A stretch of 64,000 nt of DNA, from the NCBI GenBank assembly GCA_964517465.1, contig CAZFEK010000025.1, positions 1 through 64,000 on the forward strand, read 5' to 3'. Below, piece by piece: positions 1 through 9,272 of this stretch (the first letter of the stretch is position 1; each line of letters starts with the position of its first letter). The notes below the pieces were generated by a model. That model was not told where the DNA came from and did not search any database. It saw only the letters and a program-made list of their open reading frames with translations. Origin of the DNA: JACPUX01 sp964517465. GTDB lineage: Bacteria > Pseudomonadota > Gammaproteobacteria > Burkholderiales > Casimicrobiaceae. The translations under genes were made by a program, and so were the position numbers.

Positions 1-345
1 CAGCCCGCGAACCGTACTCACCCCCTTCCCCTGGAAGGGGGCCGGGGGGAAGGTTCCACCCAGCCCGCCGGGCCGCCCCAAGGGCGCGCCAGCCAAACCC
101 CGGAGCGGGCCCAGCCCGCGAACCGTATTCACCCCCTTCCCCTGGAAGGGGGACGGGGGGAAGGCCCACCCCTGCGCGCCAGCCAAACCCCGGAGCGGGC
201 CAAGCCCGCGAACCGTAATCACCCCCTTCCCCCGGAAGGGGGATGGGGGGAAGGCCCACCCGTGCGCGCCAGCCAAACCCCAGAGCGGGCGCAGCCCGCG
301 AACCGTGCTCACCCTCTTCCCCCGGAAGGGTGCGTGGGGAAGGTA
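1..345. repeat. Four tandem ~90-bp GC-rich repeats
   Basis: Units begin near 1, 111, 201 and 291. Each has a GCGAACCGT core, then a short inverted repeat of CCCCCTTCC and GGAAGGGGG, then GGGGGGAAGG. The first unit is longer by about 20 bases. The same family recurs twice at 45046-45236 inside the 5' end of the rhs gene. The last unit runs directly into the ribosome-binding region of the LysR gene, so its terminal GGGGAAGG probably acts as that gene's Shine-Dalgarno sequence. No gene is seen in this stretch. Confidence 0.85.
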
Positions 346-350
346 CTGTC

Positions 351-1289
351 GTGAGCTATCGCCTGCCCCCGCTCAATGCCTTGCGCGCTTTCGAAGCGGC
401 GGCGCGGCATTTGAGTTTCAAGAAAGCGGCCGAGGAACTACATGTCACGCCCAGTGCCGTGAGTCAGCAGGTGAAAGGCCTCGAGGACGATCTCGGCATG
501 CCACTGTTCCAGCGCCTGCCGCGGGCGCTCGAACTCACCCCCGAAGGCGCGGCGATGCTGCCCAAACTCCAGGCCGGCTTCGAGGCCCTCGCCGCCGCGG
601 TGGCGAGCACGCGCCGCTTGGCGCGCGGCGGCGTGCTCACCGTGGCGGCGCCGCCCACTTTTGCCCAGCGCTGGCTGATGCCGCGCCTGGCGGGCTTCGC
701 CAAAGCGCACCCGGAGATCGAGATGCGCCTGTCCACGAGCCTCGCCACGATCGACAGCCTGGAGCATCCCGAGCCCGAAACCGAGACCGATCCGCGCCAC
801 GCCGCCAATGAGGTGGCGATCCGCTTCGGCTCAGGGCGCTACGCGCGCTGGCGCGCCGACCGGGTCTTGGGCGTCAGTTACACGCCGATTTGCGCGCCGT
901 CCCTGGGTGAAGCTCTGCGCCGCCCGGAAGACTTGCGCCGGTGCACCTTGATCCATGACGACACCATCCCCGACGCCGAGGTGCGCCCGACCTGGGAGAT
1001 GTGGCTGAAGCTCGCGGGTGTCGGCGGCATCGACGCCCGGGCCGGCCCGCATTTCAGCAACTCCAGTCTGGCCATGGAGGCCGCCATCGACGGCCTGGGT
1101 GTAGCGCTGGCGCCGCGCGCGCTGACCACCGCGGAGGTGGCCGCCGGGCGACTGATGACGCCCTTCGAGCTCGATCTGCCTACCGGCCAGGCGTATTGGC
1201 TGGTCTGCGCCGAAGCCATCGCCGACCGGCCGGTGGTGCAGATTTTTCGCGACTGGCTGCTCAAAGAAGTGTCGGGCGGCCCGGCTTGA
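351..1289 (+). CDS. LysR-family transcriptional regulator, GcvA-like
   Basis: A 312-aa DNA-binding regulator. The N-terminal winged helix-turn-helix (about residues 5-64) begins LPPLNALRAFEAAARHLSF and includes AAEELHVTPSAVSQQVK, typical of the GcvA/AmpR branch of LysR proteins. The rest is a periplasmic-binding-like effector domain. I chose the GTG at 351 because the LysR homology begins just after it and GGGGAAGG lies 8-15 bases upstream; a longer frame from 243 only reads through the upstream repeats. The gene stands alone ahead of a sulfotransferase-like gene, so its target and ligand cannot be inferred from context. Confidence 0.88.
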   Translation: MSYRLPPLNALRAFEAAARHLSFKKAAEELHVTPSAVSQQVKGLEDDLGMPLFQRLPRALELTPEGAAMLPKLQAGFEALAAAVASTRRLARGGVLTVAAPPTFAQRWLMPRLAGFAKAHPEIEMRLSTSLATIDSLEHPEPETETDPRHAANEVAIRFGSGRYARWRADRVLGVSYTPICAPSLGEALRRPEDLRRCTLIHDDTIPDAEVRPTWEMWLKLAGVGGIDARAGPHFSNSSLAMEAAIDGLGVALAPRALTTAEVAAGRLMTPFELDLPTGQAYWLVCAEAIADRPVVQIFRDWLLKEVSGGPA

Positions 1290-1372
1290 GCGGCGCCATT
1301 GCGCGGCCGGCGCGGGTGGCCGACAATCGCCCGGTTTTCCCTGTCGCAAGGGTCTAGCCCGAGCCCAAAGCC

Positions 1373-2167
1373 ATGCAGTTTCAGTCCCCACGTTACACGC
1401 TTAGCGCCACACCTCCGGCAGAGCGCCTCGCCCAATGCTACGGCGTGGGCATCGCCAAGTCGGGCACCCACTCCATCGCGGAGCTTTTTCGGCCACCCCT
1501 GCGCTCGATGCACGAGCCCGAAGCGGCGCGCACCATTGGCTTCATCCTTGCGCGCGCGAGCGGCCAGATCGGTGACGAGGAGGCCAAGCACTACGTTGTG
1601 GCCCGCGACCGGCGCCTGCGGCTCGATGTCGAGGCATCGCACTTCAACGTCTTCTTGCTGCGGGAGCTGGTGGAGAACTTTCCCGCGGCGCGCTTCGTGC
1701 TGACCCTGCGCGAACCGCGCAGTTGGCTCGATTCCATCATCAATCAGCAGCTCGCGCACTACAGCGAAGCGCATTGGGTGAAGCTGCGCGAGCTGCGCTT
1801 CCAGCCGCAGCGCTACCCGCACCGCGGCGGGGAGGAGGCCCTGCGCCAGCGCGGGCTCTACAGCCTCGACGGCTACCTGCGCTATTGGACCTGGCATCAG
1901 CAGGTCGTGCTCGACACCGTGCCGCCGGACCGCCTGCTGCTGGTGCCGACCCAGGAGATCGGTGCACGTGCCGAAGCCATCGCGGCCTTTGGCGCCATCC
2001 CGGAGCACTTTCTGCGCGCGAATCGCGCGCCGTCCTACACCGCCATGAAGAAGTTCGGCGTGCTCGAGGAACTCGACCCCCAGCGCTTGCAGGATGCGAT
2101 CGAGACCCACTGCCAGGCCATGGTCGACAGGCTGTTTCCGCGCCACGGGGGACATGAAACCGGCTAG
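1373..2167 (+). CDS. Sulfotransferase-family protein
   Basis: A 264-aa protein with the two PAPS-binding signatures of sulfotransferases: a P-loop-like GIAKSGTHSI near residues 25-34 (5'-phosphosulfate binding) and RFVLTLREPRSWLDS near residues 107-121 (3'-phosphate binding). It probably transfers sulfate from PAPS to an unknown acceptor. No signal peptide is seen, so it is probably cytoplasmic. It lies 83 bases after the LysR gene on the same strand and is followed by a convergent GNAT gene. The family is divergent and the substrate cannot be predicted; a non-sulfotransferase P-loop role remains possible. Confidence 0.75.
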   Translation: MQFQSPRYTLSATPPAERLAQCYGVGIAKSGTHSIAELFRPPLRSMHEPEAARTIGFILARASGQIGDEEAKHYVVARDRRLRLDVEASHFNVFLLRELVENFPAARFVLTLREPRSWLDSIINQQLAHYSEAHWVKLRELRFQPQRYPHRGGEEALRQRGLYSLDGYLRYWTWHQQVVLDTVPPDRLLLVPTQEIGARAEAIAAFGAIPEHFLRANRAPSYTAMKKFGVLEELDPQRLQDAIETHCQAMVDRLFPRHGGHETG

Positions 2168-2203
2168 CGCGGCTTGGTTAGGGCGCCAAGTCCACGCCCG
2201 CGC

Positions 2204-2788
2204 TCAACCCGCGTTTCCCTGGAGCACGATGCGATAGTAGAACTCGTCGCCCGCGGCATAGCCCTGCGGCATGGGAAAGCACCCCAAGAACTCGCCGCCG
2301 TTGGCGAGGATCACTTTTTGCGAGGCCAGATTATCGGGCTGGGTGGTGATGATGACGTGGGGCAGCCCCTCGGCGCGGGCGTCTTGCAGGGTGAGGCGCA
2401 AAGCCGCGGTGGCATAACCGCGCCGGCGTTTCCAGGGCACCACGGCATAGCCGATGTGGCCCAGACAATGCGGCGGCAACTCCGCCGTGCCGGCTTGCCA
2501 GCGCAGGCTGATGACCCCGCAGAACTCGCCATCCCACAGCCAGCGCCGATACCCCGGAATGCGGCGCGCCGTCGATCCGTCGGGCAGGGTAATGGGCGCA
2601 CCTTTCGCTTCGCGGTCGACTTGCGCGGCGACAAAGGCTTCCGGGTCGGCGGCGATGCGCTGCAGCTCATCCGTCGCCGCCTTGGCGCCGCGAATGTTGT
2701 CGGGCGACCAGCCGCGCTCCAGCGCCGCCTGATATTGCGGCAGGCCCGAGAGGTTCGGCCAAACGAGTTCTAAGGTGGAAGCGGTCAT
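2204..2788 (-). CDS. GNAT-family N-acetyltransferase
   Basis: A 194-aa acetyltransferase of the GNAT fold. Visible features are HIGYAVVPWKRRRGYATAALR (acetyl-CoA pyrophosphate-binding loop, R/Q-x-x-G-x-A type) and a later PDNLASQKVILANGGEFLG segment typical of the C-terminal half. The start at 2788 (MTASTLELV) is preferred over an upstream ATG at 2851 because homology-like sequence starts there. It is transcribed towards the sulfotransferase gene. The substrate is unknown; the family ranges from antibiotic to protein and small-amine acetylation. Confidence 0.85.
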   Translation of the reverse strand: MTASTLELVWPNLSGLPQYQAALERGWSPDNIRGAKAATDELQRIAADPEAFVAAQVDREAKGAPITLPDGSTARRIPGYRRWLWDGEFCGVISLRWQAGTAELPPHCLGHIGYAVVPWKRRRGYATAALRLTLQDARAEGLPHVIITTQPDNLASQKVILANGGEFLGCFPMPQGYAAGDEFYYRIVLQGNAG

Positions 2789-2897
2789 CGGGTCGGGTCG
2801 GGGGCTCTTGAAGGGCCTTCGAGCATAGCGCCAAGCTGCGGGCGCTGCCAAGCCTGGTTATACTGCCCGGACCCCACACCAACCTGCCTTCTTGCCC

Positions 2898-3179
2898 ATG
2901 GCCTCGATCCACATCCATCGCTCGCACAAACTCTCCCTCAAGAAAGCGCGCCTTGCCGCAGAAGAAGTCGCGGCACAACTCGAAGCAAAATTCGGCTTGC
3001 AGTCGGAGTGGGAGGGCAGTCACCTGCATTTCCAGCGCCCCGGCGTGCAGGGCGTGATGCAAGTGGGCAAAGACGAACTGCGCCTCGAAGTCAGCCTGGG
3101 TTTCTTGCTTTCCGCCCTGAAACCGACCATCGAGGCCGAGATCAACCGCTACCTCGATCAGTTGTTCGACAAAGCCTGA
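2898..3179 (+). CDS. Polyhydroxyalkanoic acid system family protein
   Basis: A 93-aa protein matching the small PHA_gran_rgn-type family: basic N-terminus (SIHIHRSHKLSLKKAR), a central WEGSHLHFQRPGVQGVMQV strand and a C-terminal FLLSALKPTIEAEI segment. Members lie in or near PHA-synthesis loci and are thought to associate with or control granules; no enzymatic role is known. ATG 2898 is chosen over an in-frame TTG two codons upstream. Its stop overlaps the 3' end of the convergent gene at 3158 by 22 bases. It fits the phasin and PhaD-like genes found 8-14 kb further on. Confidence 0.78.
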   Translation: MASIHIHRSHKLSLKKARLAAEEVAAQLEAKFGLQSEWEGSHLHFQRPGVQGVMQVGKDELRLEVSLGFLLSALKPTIEAEINRYLDQLFDKA

Positions 3180-3868
3180 AGCGCAAACGGCGCCTTCTCG
3201 CCGGCGAACAGCCGCTCCATGATTTGCGTTTCGCGCGCGACCAGAGTGGCAAGGAATTCCTCGGCGCCATGCATGGTGCGAAACGAGGAGAAGCCCCGCT
3301 CCAGGAAATGCTGCATTTCATCCAGCCCGGCGAGTTTGGCCGGTGCGCGCAAAAGTTTCAGGGTGGCGTAGATGAAGGGCTTCTTGACGATGCGATCGAG
3401 GTCGCGGCCGACGCGTTCGATCAGCGCGATCTGGCGCTCCCTTTCCGCACGATTGGCGCAGGCGCGATAAGCTTCGGCGTAGCTCGCTTCCGTAATGGGC
3501 CGCGCCGCTGGAAGCCACGCCGCGAGCGCGCGGTCGAGTTCCTGCGAGAGGATGTTCACTTCCATCGCCCGCGCCACGGTCTCGAGCACGGTTTCCGGCA
3601 GTACCTTGACCATCACCGGATAAATCCGCTCGATGTCCGCATCGCGGCGCGAGAAGTCCTGAGCACCGTAGAGATCGGAAAGAAAGAAGTCGAGCGCTTC
3701 GGCATAACGCGCCTGGACATGCAAATCGACATAACTTTGTCGCAGCCTCGCCGCCTGCCAATGGGCCAGCGCCAACTCCCGCTCCGGCCGCGGTGTGGGC
3801 CGTGCGGCGTAGAACGCGCGCATGCGTTCGAGCTGGTGATGCAGATCGAGGGCGGCGATTTGGCTCAT
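3158..3868 (-). CDS. Conserved hypothetical protein with FFLSDLYG motif
   Basis: A 236-aa soluble, probably all-helical protein. It contains FFLSDLYGAQDFSRRDADIE near residues 60-79, a motif I recall from uncharacterised proteobacterial proteins with a similar FFLxDLYG block. No catalytic signature, signal peptide or membrane segment is visible. The start MSQIAALDLHHQLERM at 3868 is supported by the divergent promoter region right upstream; longer frames run antisense into the next gene. Its upstream region carries an 18-bp TTAG-N10-CTAA site (3892-3909) shared with both phasin promoters, so it may belong to the storage-lipid regulon. Function unknown. Confidence 0.7.
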   Translation of the reverse strand: MSQIAALDLHHQLERMRAFYAARPTPRPERELALAHWQAARLRQSYVDLHVQARYAEALDFFLSDLYGAQDFSRRDADIERIYPVMVKVLPETVLETVARAMEVNILSQELDRALAAWLPAARPITEASYAEAYRACANRAERERQIALIERVGRDLDRIVKKPFIYATLKLLRAPAKLAGLDEMQHFLERGFSSFRTMHGAEEFLATLVARETQIMERLFAGEKAPFALQALSNN

Positions 3869-3891
3869 CTGGGCGATTCTAGCGGGTCGAT

Positions 3892-3909
3892 TTAGGGTGA
3901 CTAGCCTAA
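3892..3909. promoter_or_regulatory. Operator-like TTAG-N10-CTAA site
   Basis: The 18-mer TTAGGGTGACTAGCCTAA lies between divergent genes starting at 3868 (minus) and 3933 (plus). It has the same arms and spacing as sites upstream of the two phasin genes (10878-10895 and 17962-17979). This suggests one regulator, perhaps the PhaD-like TetR protein encoded at 12803. The match is seen directly; the regulator assignment is inference. Confidence 0.5.
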
Positions 3910-3932
3910 TCTCATCGGCTACAGTTGCGGCC

Positions 3933-4439
3933 ATGACTTCCCGCCGCCAATTCCTGCGTGTCGGCCTGTTCTCGGCTCTGGCTTTGGGCACCGTCGGCGC
4001 CTGGCGCGCCTCGGCCGCCGCCGGCCCGCGCGCCGCCGCCGACCCGCGCCGGCAGATCCTCGCCGCCGTCATTCCGGTGATGCTGGCCGAAGCATTGCCC
4101 AGCGAACCGCAAGTCCGCGCCGAGGCGCTCGAAGCCACGCTCGATGGGGTCGAGGCCGCCATCGCCGGCATGCCGCCCGCGGCCCAGCAGGAGATCGGCG
4201 AACTCTTCGGTTTGCTGGCCTTCGGCCCGACGCGCTGGCTGCTCACCGGCATCGGCGGCGCCTGGAACGAAGCGAGCGAGGCCGAGCTTGGCCGCTTTCT
4301 CGCACGCTGGCGGCACAGCTTCTGGTCCTTGCCCCAGGCGGGCTACCAGGCCCTGCACCAGATCATCCTGGGCACCTGGTACAGCCAGCCGCGCGCCTGG
4401 GCAGCCATAGGCTATGGCGGCCCGCCCGCACTCGTCTGA
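3933..4439 (+). CDS. Tat-signal protein paired with GMC oxidoreductase
   Basis: A 168-aa protein with a twin-arginine signal (SRRQFLRVG, residues 3-11, then a hydrophobic stretch ending in ASAAAG), so it is probably exported folded. The mature part is helical and lacks cofactor motifs. It ends two bases before the start of the GMC oxidoreductase gene, so the two are certainly co-transcribed. The arrangement resembles gluconate 2-dehydrogenase-type systems, where a small Tat-bearing subunit carries a flavin dehydrogenase across the membrane; that role is inferred. The start at 3933 places the Tat motif at the N-terminus; a longer frame from 3897 would bury it. Confidence 0.78.
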   Translation: MTSRRQFLRVGLFSALALGTVGAWRASAAAGPRAAADPRRQILAAVIPVMLAEALPSEPQVRAEALEATLDGVEAAIAGMPPAAQQEIGELFGLLAFGPTRWLLTGIGGAWNEASEAELGRFLARWRHSFWSLPQAGYQALHQIILGTWYSQPRAWAAIGYGGPPALV

Positions 4440-4441
4440 CC

Positions 4442-6049
4442 ATGACTCAAAACGCCTTCCCCGACCCCTATGAATCCGGCCGCGCCGCGGGCTGGAAAAT
4501 CATCGACGCCAGCCTGCTCGAGCAGGACCTGACCCTCGAAGCCGATGTGGTCATCGTCGGCAGCGGCGCGGGCGGCGGCACGGCGGCGGAAATCCTGGCC
4601 GAGAGCGGCTGGCGCGTGGTGCTCGTGGAGGAAGGGCCGCTCCAGACCTCGCGCGACTTCCACATGCGCGAAGCGCAGGCCTATCCCGCGCTCTACCAGG
4701 AGAGCGCGGCGCGCAAGACCCGCGACAAGGCCATCAACATCCTGCAAGGCCGCTGCGTGGGCGGCAGCACCACGGTCAACTGGACGAGCAGTTTTCGCAC
4801 CCCCCCCGCCACGCTCCTCCACTGGGCCAAAGCGCACGGTCTCAAGGGCTACGGCGAAGCCGAACTCGCGCCCTGGTTCGAGCGCATGGAAAAGCGCCTC
4901 AACATCTCGCCCTGGCCCATCGCGCCCAACGAGAACAACGATCTCTTGCGCCGCGGAGCCGAAGCTCTGGGCATACCCACGGCGATGATCCGCCGCAACG
5001 TGCGGGGCTGCTGGAACCTGGGCTACTGCGGCATGGGTTGCCCCACCAATGCCAAGCAGTCGATGCTGCTCACCACCGTGCCCGCGGCACTGACGGCGGG
5101 CGCCACCTTGCTCACTCGAACCCGCGCGGAGAAGCTCGCCCTCGACCGTGAGCGCGTCACCAGCCTGGAGTGCCGCGGCCTCGATGCCGCCGGTATCTTC
5201 CCCGGCAAGGCGCGCATCACCGTACGCGCCCGACATTATGTGCTCGCCGCCGGCGCCATCGGCAGCCCGGCTCTGCTTTTGCGAAGCGGCGCTCCGGACC
5301 CCCATGGGCTCTTGGGCCGGCGCACCTTTTTGCATCCCACCGTGGTCTGTGCCGCGCTGCTGCGCGATCCGGTCGAAGGCTACAACGGTGCGCCGCAAAC
5401 CGTCTACAGCGACCACTTTCTCCACACCCTGCCGGTGGATGGCCCGATCGGTTTCAAACTCGAAGCGCCGCCCATCCACCCGGTGCTGGCCGCCATCACC
5501 CTGCCCGGGGAAGGCGCCGAGCATACGCGCTGGATGCGCGAATTGCCGCGCCTGCATGTGCTCATTGCGCTCTTGCGCGATGGCTTCCACCCGGGGAGCG
5601 AAGGTGGGCGCGTGTTGCTGCGCGGCGATGGCTCGCCCGTGCTCGACTACCCCTTCACGCCCTATCTCGGCGAAGGCTTCCGGCGCGCGCTGAAAGTGAT
5701 GGCCGAAATCCAGTTCGCCGCCGGGGCGCGCGTGGTCATGCCCATGCATCAGGACGGCGGGGTCTATCGCAACTTCGAAACCGCCAGGCGCATGATCACC
5801 AAGCTTTCTCCCGACCCGATGCGCATGCGCGTGGTCAGCGCGCACGTCATGGGCGGCTGCCCCTTGGGCGATGCGCCCCGCCGCTCGGTGGTGGACCTCT
5901 CCGGCCGCCACCACCAGATCGAGAACGTCCACGTTTTCGACGGCTCGCTCTTCCCCACGAGCATAGGCGCCAACCCCCAGCTTTCCATCTACGCCCTGGC
6001 CGCGCGGCTGGCCGAGGGACTGGTGCGCGGCGGGCTTGAGGCGGGGTGA
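4442..6049 (+). CDS. GMC-family FAD-dependent oxidoreductase
   Basis: A 535-aa flavoprotein that oxidises an alcohol group. The N-terminal Rossmann motif DVVIVGSGAGGGTAAEI (about residues 35-51) binds FAD. GRCVGGSTTVNW near residue 103 is the GMC signature 1 region. RGCWNLGYCGMGCPTNAKQS near residues 186-205 is the Cys-rich block of long-chain alcohol oxidase-like members. The C-terminal HVMGGCPLG and FPTSIGANPQLSIYALA carry the active-site region. Length is normal for the family. It lacks a signal peptide, so export, if any, would depend on the Tat-tagged partner encoded immediately upstream. A fatty-alcohol substrate would fit the lipid-storage genes nearby but is not shown. Confidence 0.88.
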   Translation: MTQNAFPDPYESGRAAGWKIIDASLLEQDLTLEADVVIVGSGAGGGTAAEILAESGWRVVLVEEGPLQTSRDFHMREAQAYPALYQESAARKTRDKAINILQGRCVGGSTTVNWTSSFRTPPATLLHWAKAHGLKGYGEAELAPWFERMEKRLNISPWPIAPNENNDLLRRGAEALGIPTAMIRRNVRGCWNLGYCGMGCPTNAKQSMLLTTVPAALTAGATLLTRTRAEKLALDRERVTSLECRGLDAAGIFPGKARITVRARHYVLAAGAIGSPALLLRSGAPDPHGLLGRRTFLHPTVVCAALLRDPVEGYNGAPQTVYSDHFLHTLPVDGPIGFKLEAPPIHPVLAAITLPGEGAEHTRWMRELPRLHVLIALLRDGFHPGSEGGRVLLRGDGSPVLDYPFTPYLGEGFRRALKVMAEIQFAAGARVVMPMHQDGGVYRNFETARRMITKLSPDPMRMRVVSAHVMGGCPLGDAPRRSVVDLSGRHHQIENVHVFDGSLFPTSIGANPQLSIYALAARLAEGLVRGGLEAG

Positions 6050-6140
6050 GCGGCGCAAGCTCAACGCTCTCTCGCCTGGTCGTTCTCGAATCCGGCCGGG
6101 ACATCGCGCGCGTCGGAGCCCAGAAGAACATCCAAGCCAC

Positions 6141-9100
6141 TCACTCCACCCGCAGAACGCTGAACTCCTGAAACAGCCTGGGAGATAATGGCGTCGCGAG
6201 CCTCCAGTAGAGGCTCATGGGTTTGGCGCCTTCAGCCCGATCCAAAGTCACTGGCCCGCAACAGCGATATGGCGTCCCTTTGGCCGTGCGCACAAACAGC
6301 TGGAACTGCCAACCGTTGTCTGGGCTTTCCAGATAGCGCCGCCCGGCTGGGGTCTCAGGACCAGCGGCGTTTTGGGATTGCCAGTGGAAACGCATGGGGC
6401 TGATGGCATAGTCGTGATAGGCGATGCGCTCGTGATAGCCCTCGCGCTTGTCCAGGGTCACGAACAGCAGCTCGGTCTTGCATTCGTGGAGCGCCAGCAC
6501 ACCGGCCTGAAAGGGCGCGCGCCGGCACGCGGTCATCCAGCCTACCGCGGTGAGAATTTCGCGAATGCCGTAGCTGGCATGCAGGCACAGAGGCGTATCT
6601 TCCAGTCCGGGAACGGGTCTATTAGGCAGGACCCGACCTGCCTGCAACACTTGCGCGACTTCGCCCAACTCGCTGCGAAGAGCGGAACATTTGTGCAATC
6701 GCTCCAGGAAATCGCCTCCGCTGCCCGTTTGCCTGATCTGGGCGTCGACTTGGTAGGCGAGCATTTGCAGGCGGCGCTGGTCTGCGTCAGGCCAGGATAG
6801 ACAATCCACCTCTGGCTCGGCGACCCGACCGAGCAGCTCGATGCGGGCGGCATCGTCGAAGTGCAGCAGGTCGGCAAAGCGATGACCCAAGTATTCTTCC
6901 TCGCCGCCCTCCGGCTCACAGAGTAGGCCCGCATCGCGCTTGAGCCTGCTCCACCCGGACCGGCCGCCTGTGCGATAGATCTCTTCCAATTCGATGGACT
7001 GATCGCGCAGGAAATCGATGAGCCGAATCTGCCCTCTGCCCCGTAGCGCAGCATAGGCCTGGAGTTCAGCGCGCAGGCGTCGCCAGTTGTGTTGAAGTAG
7101 CTGACGCAGGCTCGCCAACACCTGCTCGCGCGCTTGGCGCTGCAGATGAATGTGGCAACCAGGCGGCAGGCTGGCGAAGCCCTGTTCCACGGCTTCGATT
7201 AGCTGGCCGCGGGCAAGCCCGGTAATCGTTGACAGCAGCCGATCAAAACGAAATTCCTGACGATGCCGGCCAACGAAGTCCAGGATCAAGCAACTCTGCT
7301 TATTTGGCGCGAGCCGCAGCCCGCGTCCGATTTGCTGTTGAAATAGCACTGGGCTCTGCGTGGGGCGCAAGAGCAGCAAAGTGTCGACCTGGGGAAGGTC
7401 GACACCCTCATTGAAGAGATCGCAGGTGACGATCGCCGCGATTTCTCCGCTGTGCAATTGATGAGGAGCCTTGCGTCGAACCTCAGCAGAGGTGTTGCCA
7501 ACGACACAGACCGCGCCGATGCCCGCAGCGTTGAGTTGGGCGGTCATGAATTCAGCGTGGGCAACCGAGACACAAAACAGCAGGGCTTTGCCTTGCTTTG
7601 GTTCCCCCGCCAGACGGCGCCACTCATTCAACACCAGCCGGGCACGGAGGTGATTGCCGGTGACCAGTTGATCAATCGCTGCAACCTCACCCGCCTGCGC
7701 CCAGGGAACTTGCGAGAAGTCGGTGTCATCGTCGCATGCGTAATACTCGAACGGACACAGCAGCTGCAATTCCAGAGCGTGCCAGAGTCGAAGTTCGACT
7801 GCCGGAGATCCGTCGACGCGGTTGGAAAAGTATTGAAGGATGGGTCTGCCGTCACTACGCTCTGGCGTGGCCGTGAGGCCAAGCAGAATGCGCGGCCTGA
7901 TTGTGGTAACAAAGGCGTCAAAGCGATCGGCGGCAAGGCGGTGGCACTCATCAATCACTACGGTGTGCCAATGGTCCGCGCCGTATCGCTCCACCACCTG
8001 CCGGGCACTAACACTGTCAATGGTGGCGAAGACGTGGTCCCACGTCTCCGGAACACTATTGCCTGTAAGTAGCTCACCAAAGCTGTGATCGCGCAGCACT
8101 TCACGGTAGGTACGCAGAGCTTGCTTGAGGATCTCTTCGCGATGGGCCACGAACAGCAGGCGTGGGTGCCCGCCGGCCTGGCGGCAGCTCTCGCGGTAGT
8201 CGAAGGCCGCGACCACGGTCTTGCCCGTGCCCGTGGCTGCCACCACTAGATTGCGCCACCGCCCACGTTCCCGTTCCAGTTGCAGCTGGTCGAGCATGTC
8301 CTGCTGGTAGCTCTTGGGCTGTAGGTCGAAATAGCTGGGGCGGGCGACAGGCGAGTCTCCGGACTCGCGCTGTAGCGCCTGCCCCAGGGCACTGCGGTGC
8401 TGCGGATTCCGCGGATCGTAGGTCTGAAACTCGGCGTCTTCCCAAAGGGTTTCAAAGTGGGCCTTGGCCCGCCCGAACAGATCGCTTTGCCCTCGCTCAG
8501 TGAATTTGAGCGTCCACTCCAGCCCGCCCATCAAAGCGGCACCAGAGAGATTGGCGCTGCCAACGTAGGCTGAACCAAAACCTGTCCGTCGTTGAAACAG
8601 CCAGGCCTTGGCGTGCAGTCGCGTGCGCCGGCCGTCAAGGGAGACGCGGATTTCACAGCCGGGCAGAGCCGCCAGGGTGTCCAGCGCCAGCATTTCCGTG
8701 GCTCCGGTGTAGGTGGTGGTGAGCACACGCAACCGCGTGCGCGGCTCTCCATCTGCACCGACCGCTGTGGCCGCTTGGAGTGTGTCCAGCAGCTTGCGCA
8801 CGCCGGAATAGGTGATGAAACTGACCAGGATGTCCACTTGGTCGCAAGCGGCCAGCTCGGTGCGCAGTTCGGTGAGCAGGGAGGGCGAACCTTTGTCCGC
8901 CGTAAACAACCAGGGCAGCGCCAGACCGGTCTCAGGCAGGGAGGGGGCCGGTGCATGACGGTGGACACTGTGCAGCACTCGGGCTGGTTCAGACAGCGGA
9001 TCGACGGCGTCGCCGCGAGTCACATAAGCTCGCGCATGGCTCAGGAGTGCATTGGTCAGCTCCAGTTGTTGCCGGAGCTTTTCCTCGCCTTCGCCGCCGA

Positions 9101-9272
9101 GATCATCCAGGATGCGCGCCAACTGCACGCTGAGCGCTTCCGTCAGACGCTGCGGGGCCTCCAGCACATCCAGAGGCGACAAGGTTCGGTCGGCCGTCTG
9201 GGTCGCAAGATCGAGCTCCCGGCGCAGCGCCTCGGTCAGCAACAGGTCGTATAGCCCGTCGGGCAAGCTCAT
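6141..9272 (-). CDS. PLD-nuclease/DEAD-box helicase fusion, DUF3427 type
   Basis: A 1043-aa multidomain protein. After an unassigned N-terminus comes a phospholipase D-like nuclease motif (LHAKAWLFQ near residue 217, then GSANLSGAAL). A superfamily 2 helicase follows: Walker A ATGTGKT near 344, DECH near 439, GLTATPERSD, and motif VI QQQIGRGLRL. The C-terminal ~330 residues resemble the DUF3427 region of such helicases. It probably cleaves and translocates DNA in an ATP-dependent way. Its start overlaps the stop of the upstream ATPase gene (ATGA), so the two form an operon. This architecture is frequent in genomic islands, and a defence role is a reasonable inference. Confidence 0.85.
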   Translation of the reverse strand: MSLPDGLYDLLLTEALRRELDLATQTADRTLSPLDVLEAPQRLTEALSVQLARILDDLGGEGEEKLRQQLELTNALLSHARAYVTRGDAVDPLSEPARVLHSVHRHAPAPSLPETGLALPWLFTADKGSPSLLTELRTELAACDQVDILVSFITYSGVRKLLDTLQAATAVGADGEPRTRLRVLTTTYTGATEMLALDTLAALPGCEIRVSLDGRRTRLHAKAWLFQRRTGFGSAYVGSANLSGAALMGGLEWTLKFTERGQSDLFGRAKAHFETLWEDAEFQTYDPRNPQHRSALGQALQRESGDSPVARPSYFDLQPKSYQQDMLDQLQLERERGRWRNLVVAATGTGKTVVAAFDYRESCRQAGGHPRLLFVAHREEILKQALRTYREVLRDHSFGELLTGNSVPETWDHVFATIDSVSARQVVERYGADHWHTVVIDECHRLAADRFDAFVTTIRPRILLGLTATPERSDGRPILQYFSNRVDGSPAVELRLWHALELQLLCPFEYYACDDDTDFSQVPWAQAGEVAAIDQLVTGNHLRARLVLNEWRRLAGEPKQGKALLFCVSVAHAEFMTAQLNAAGIGAVCVVGNTSAEVRRKAPHQLHSGEIAAIVTCDLFNEGVDLPQVDTLLLLRPTQSPVLFQQQIGRGLRLAPNKQSCLILDFVGRHRQEFRFDRLLSTITGLARGQLIEAVEQGFASLPPGCHIHLQRQAREQVLASLRQLLQHNWRRLRAELQAYAALRGRGQIRLIDFLRDQSIELEEIYRTGGRSGWSRLKRDAGLLCEPEGGEEEYLGHRFADLLHFDDAARIELLGRVAEPEVDCLSWPDADQRRLQMLAYQVDAQIRQTGSGGDFLERLHKCSALRSELGEVAQVLQAGRVLPNRPVPGLEDTPLCLHASYGIREILTAVGWMTACRRAPFQAGVLALHECKTELLFVTLDKREGYHERIAYHDYAISPMRFHWQSQNAAGPETPAGRRYLESPDNGWQFQLFVRTAKGTPYRCCGPVTLDRAEGAKPMSLYWRLATPLSPRLFQEFSVLRVE

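Noticed and set aside
1..345. Possible CRISPR array in the repeats at the left edge
   Set aside because: The units are about 90 bases, nearly contiguous and differ by point changes; there are no unique spacers of regular length and no cas genes.
4412..6064. 550-aa open frame antisense to the GMC oxidoreductase
   Set aside because: It is a high-GC shadow frame; the plus-strand protein has full family motifs and correct start context.
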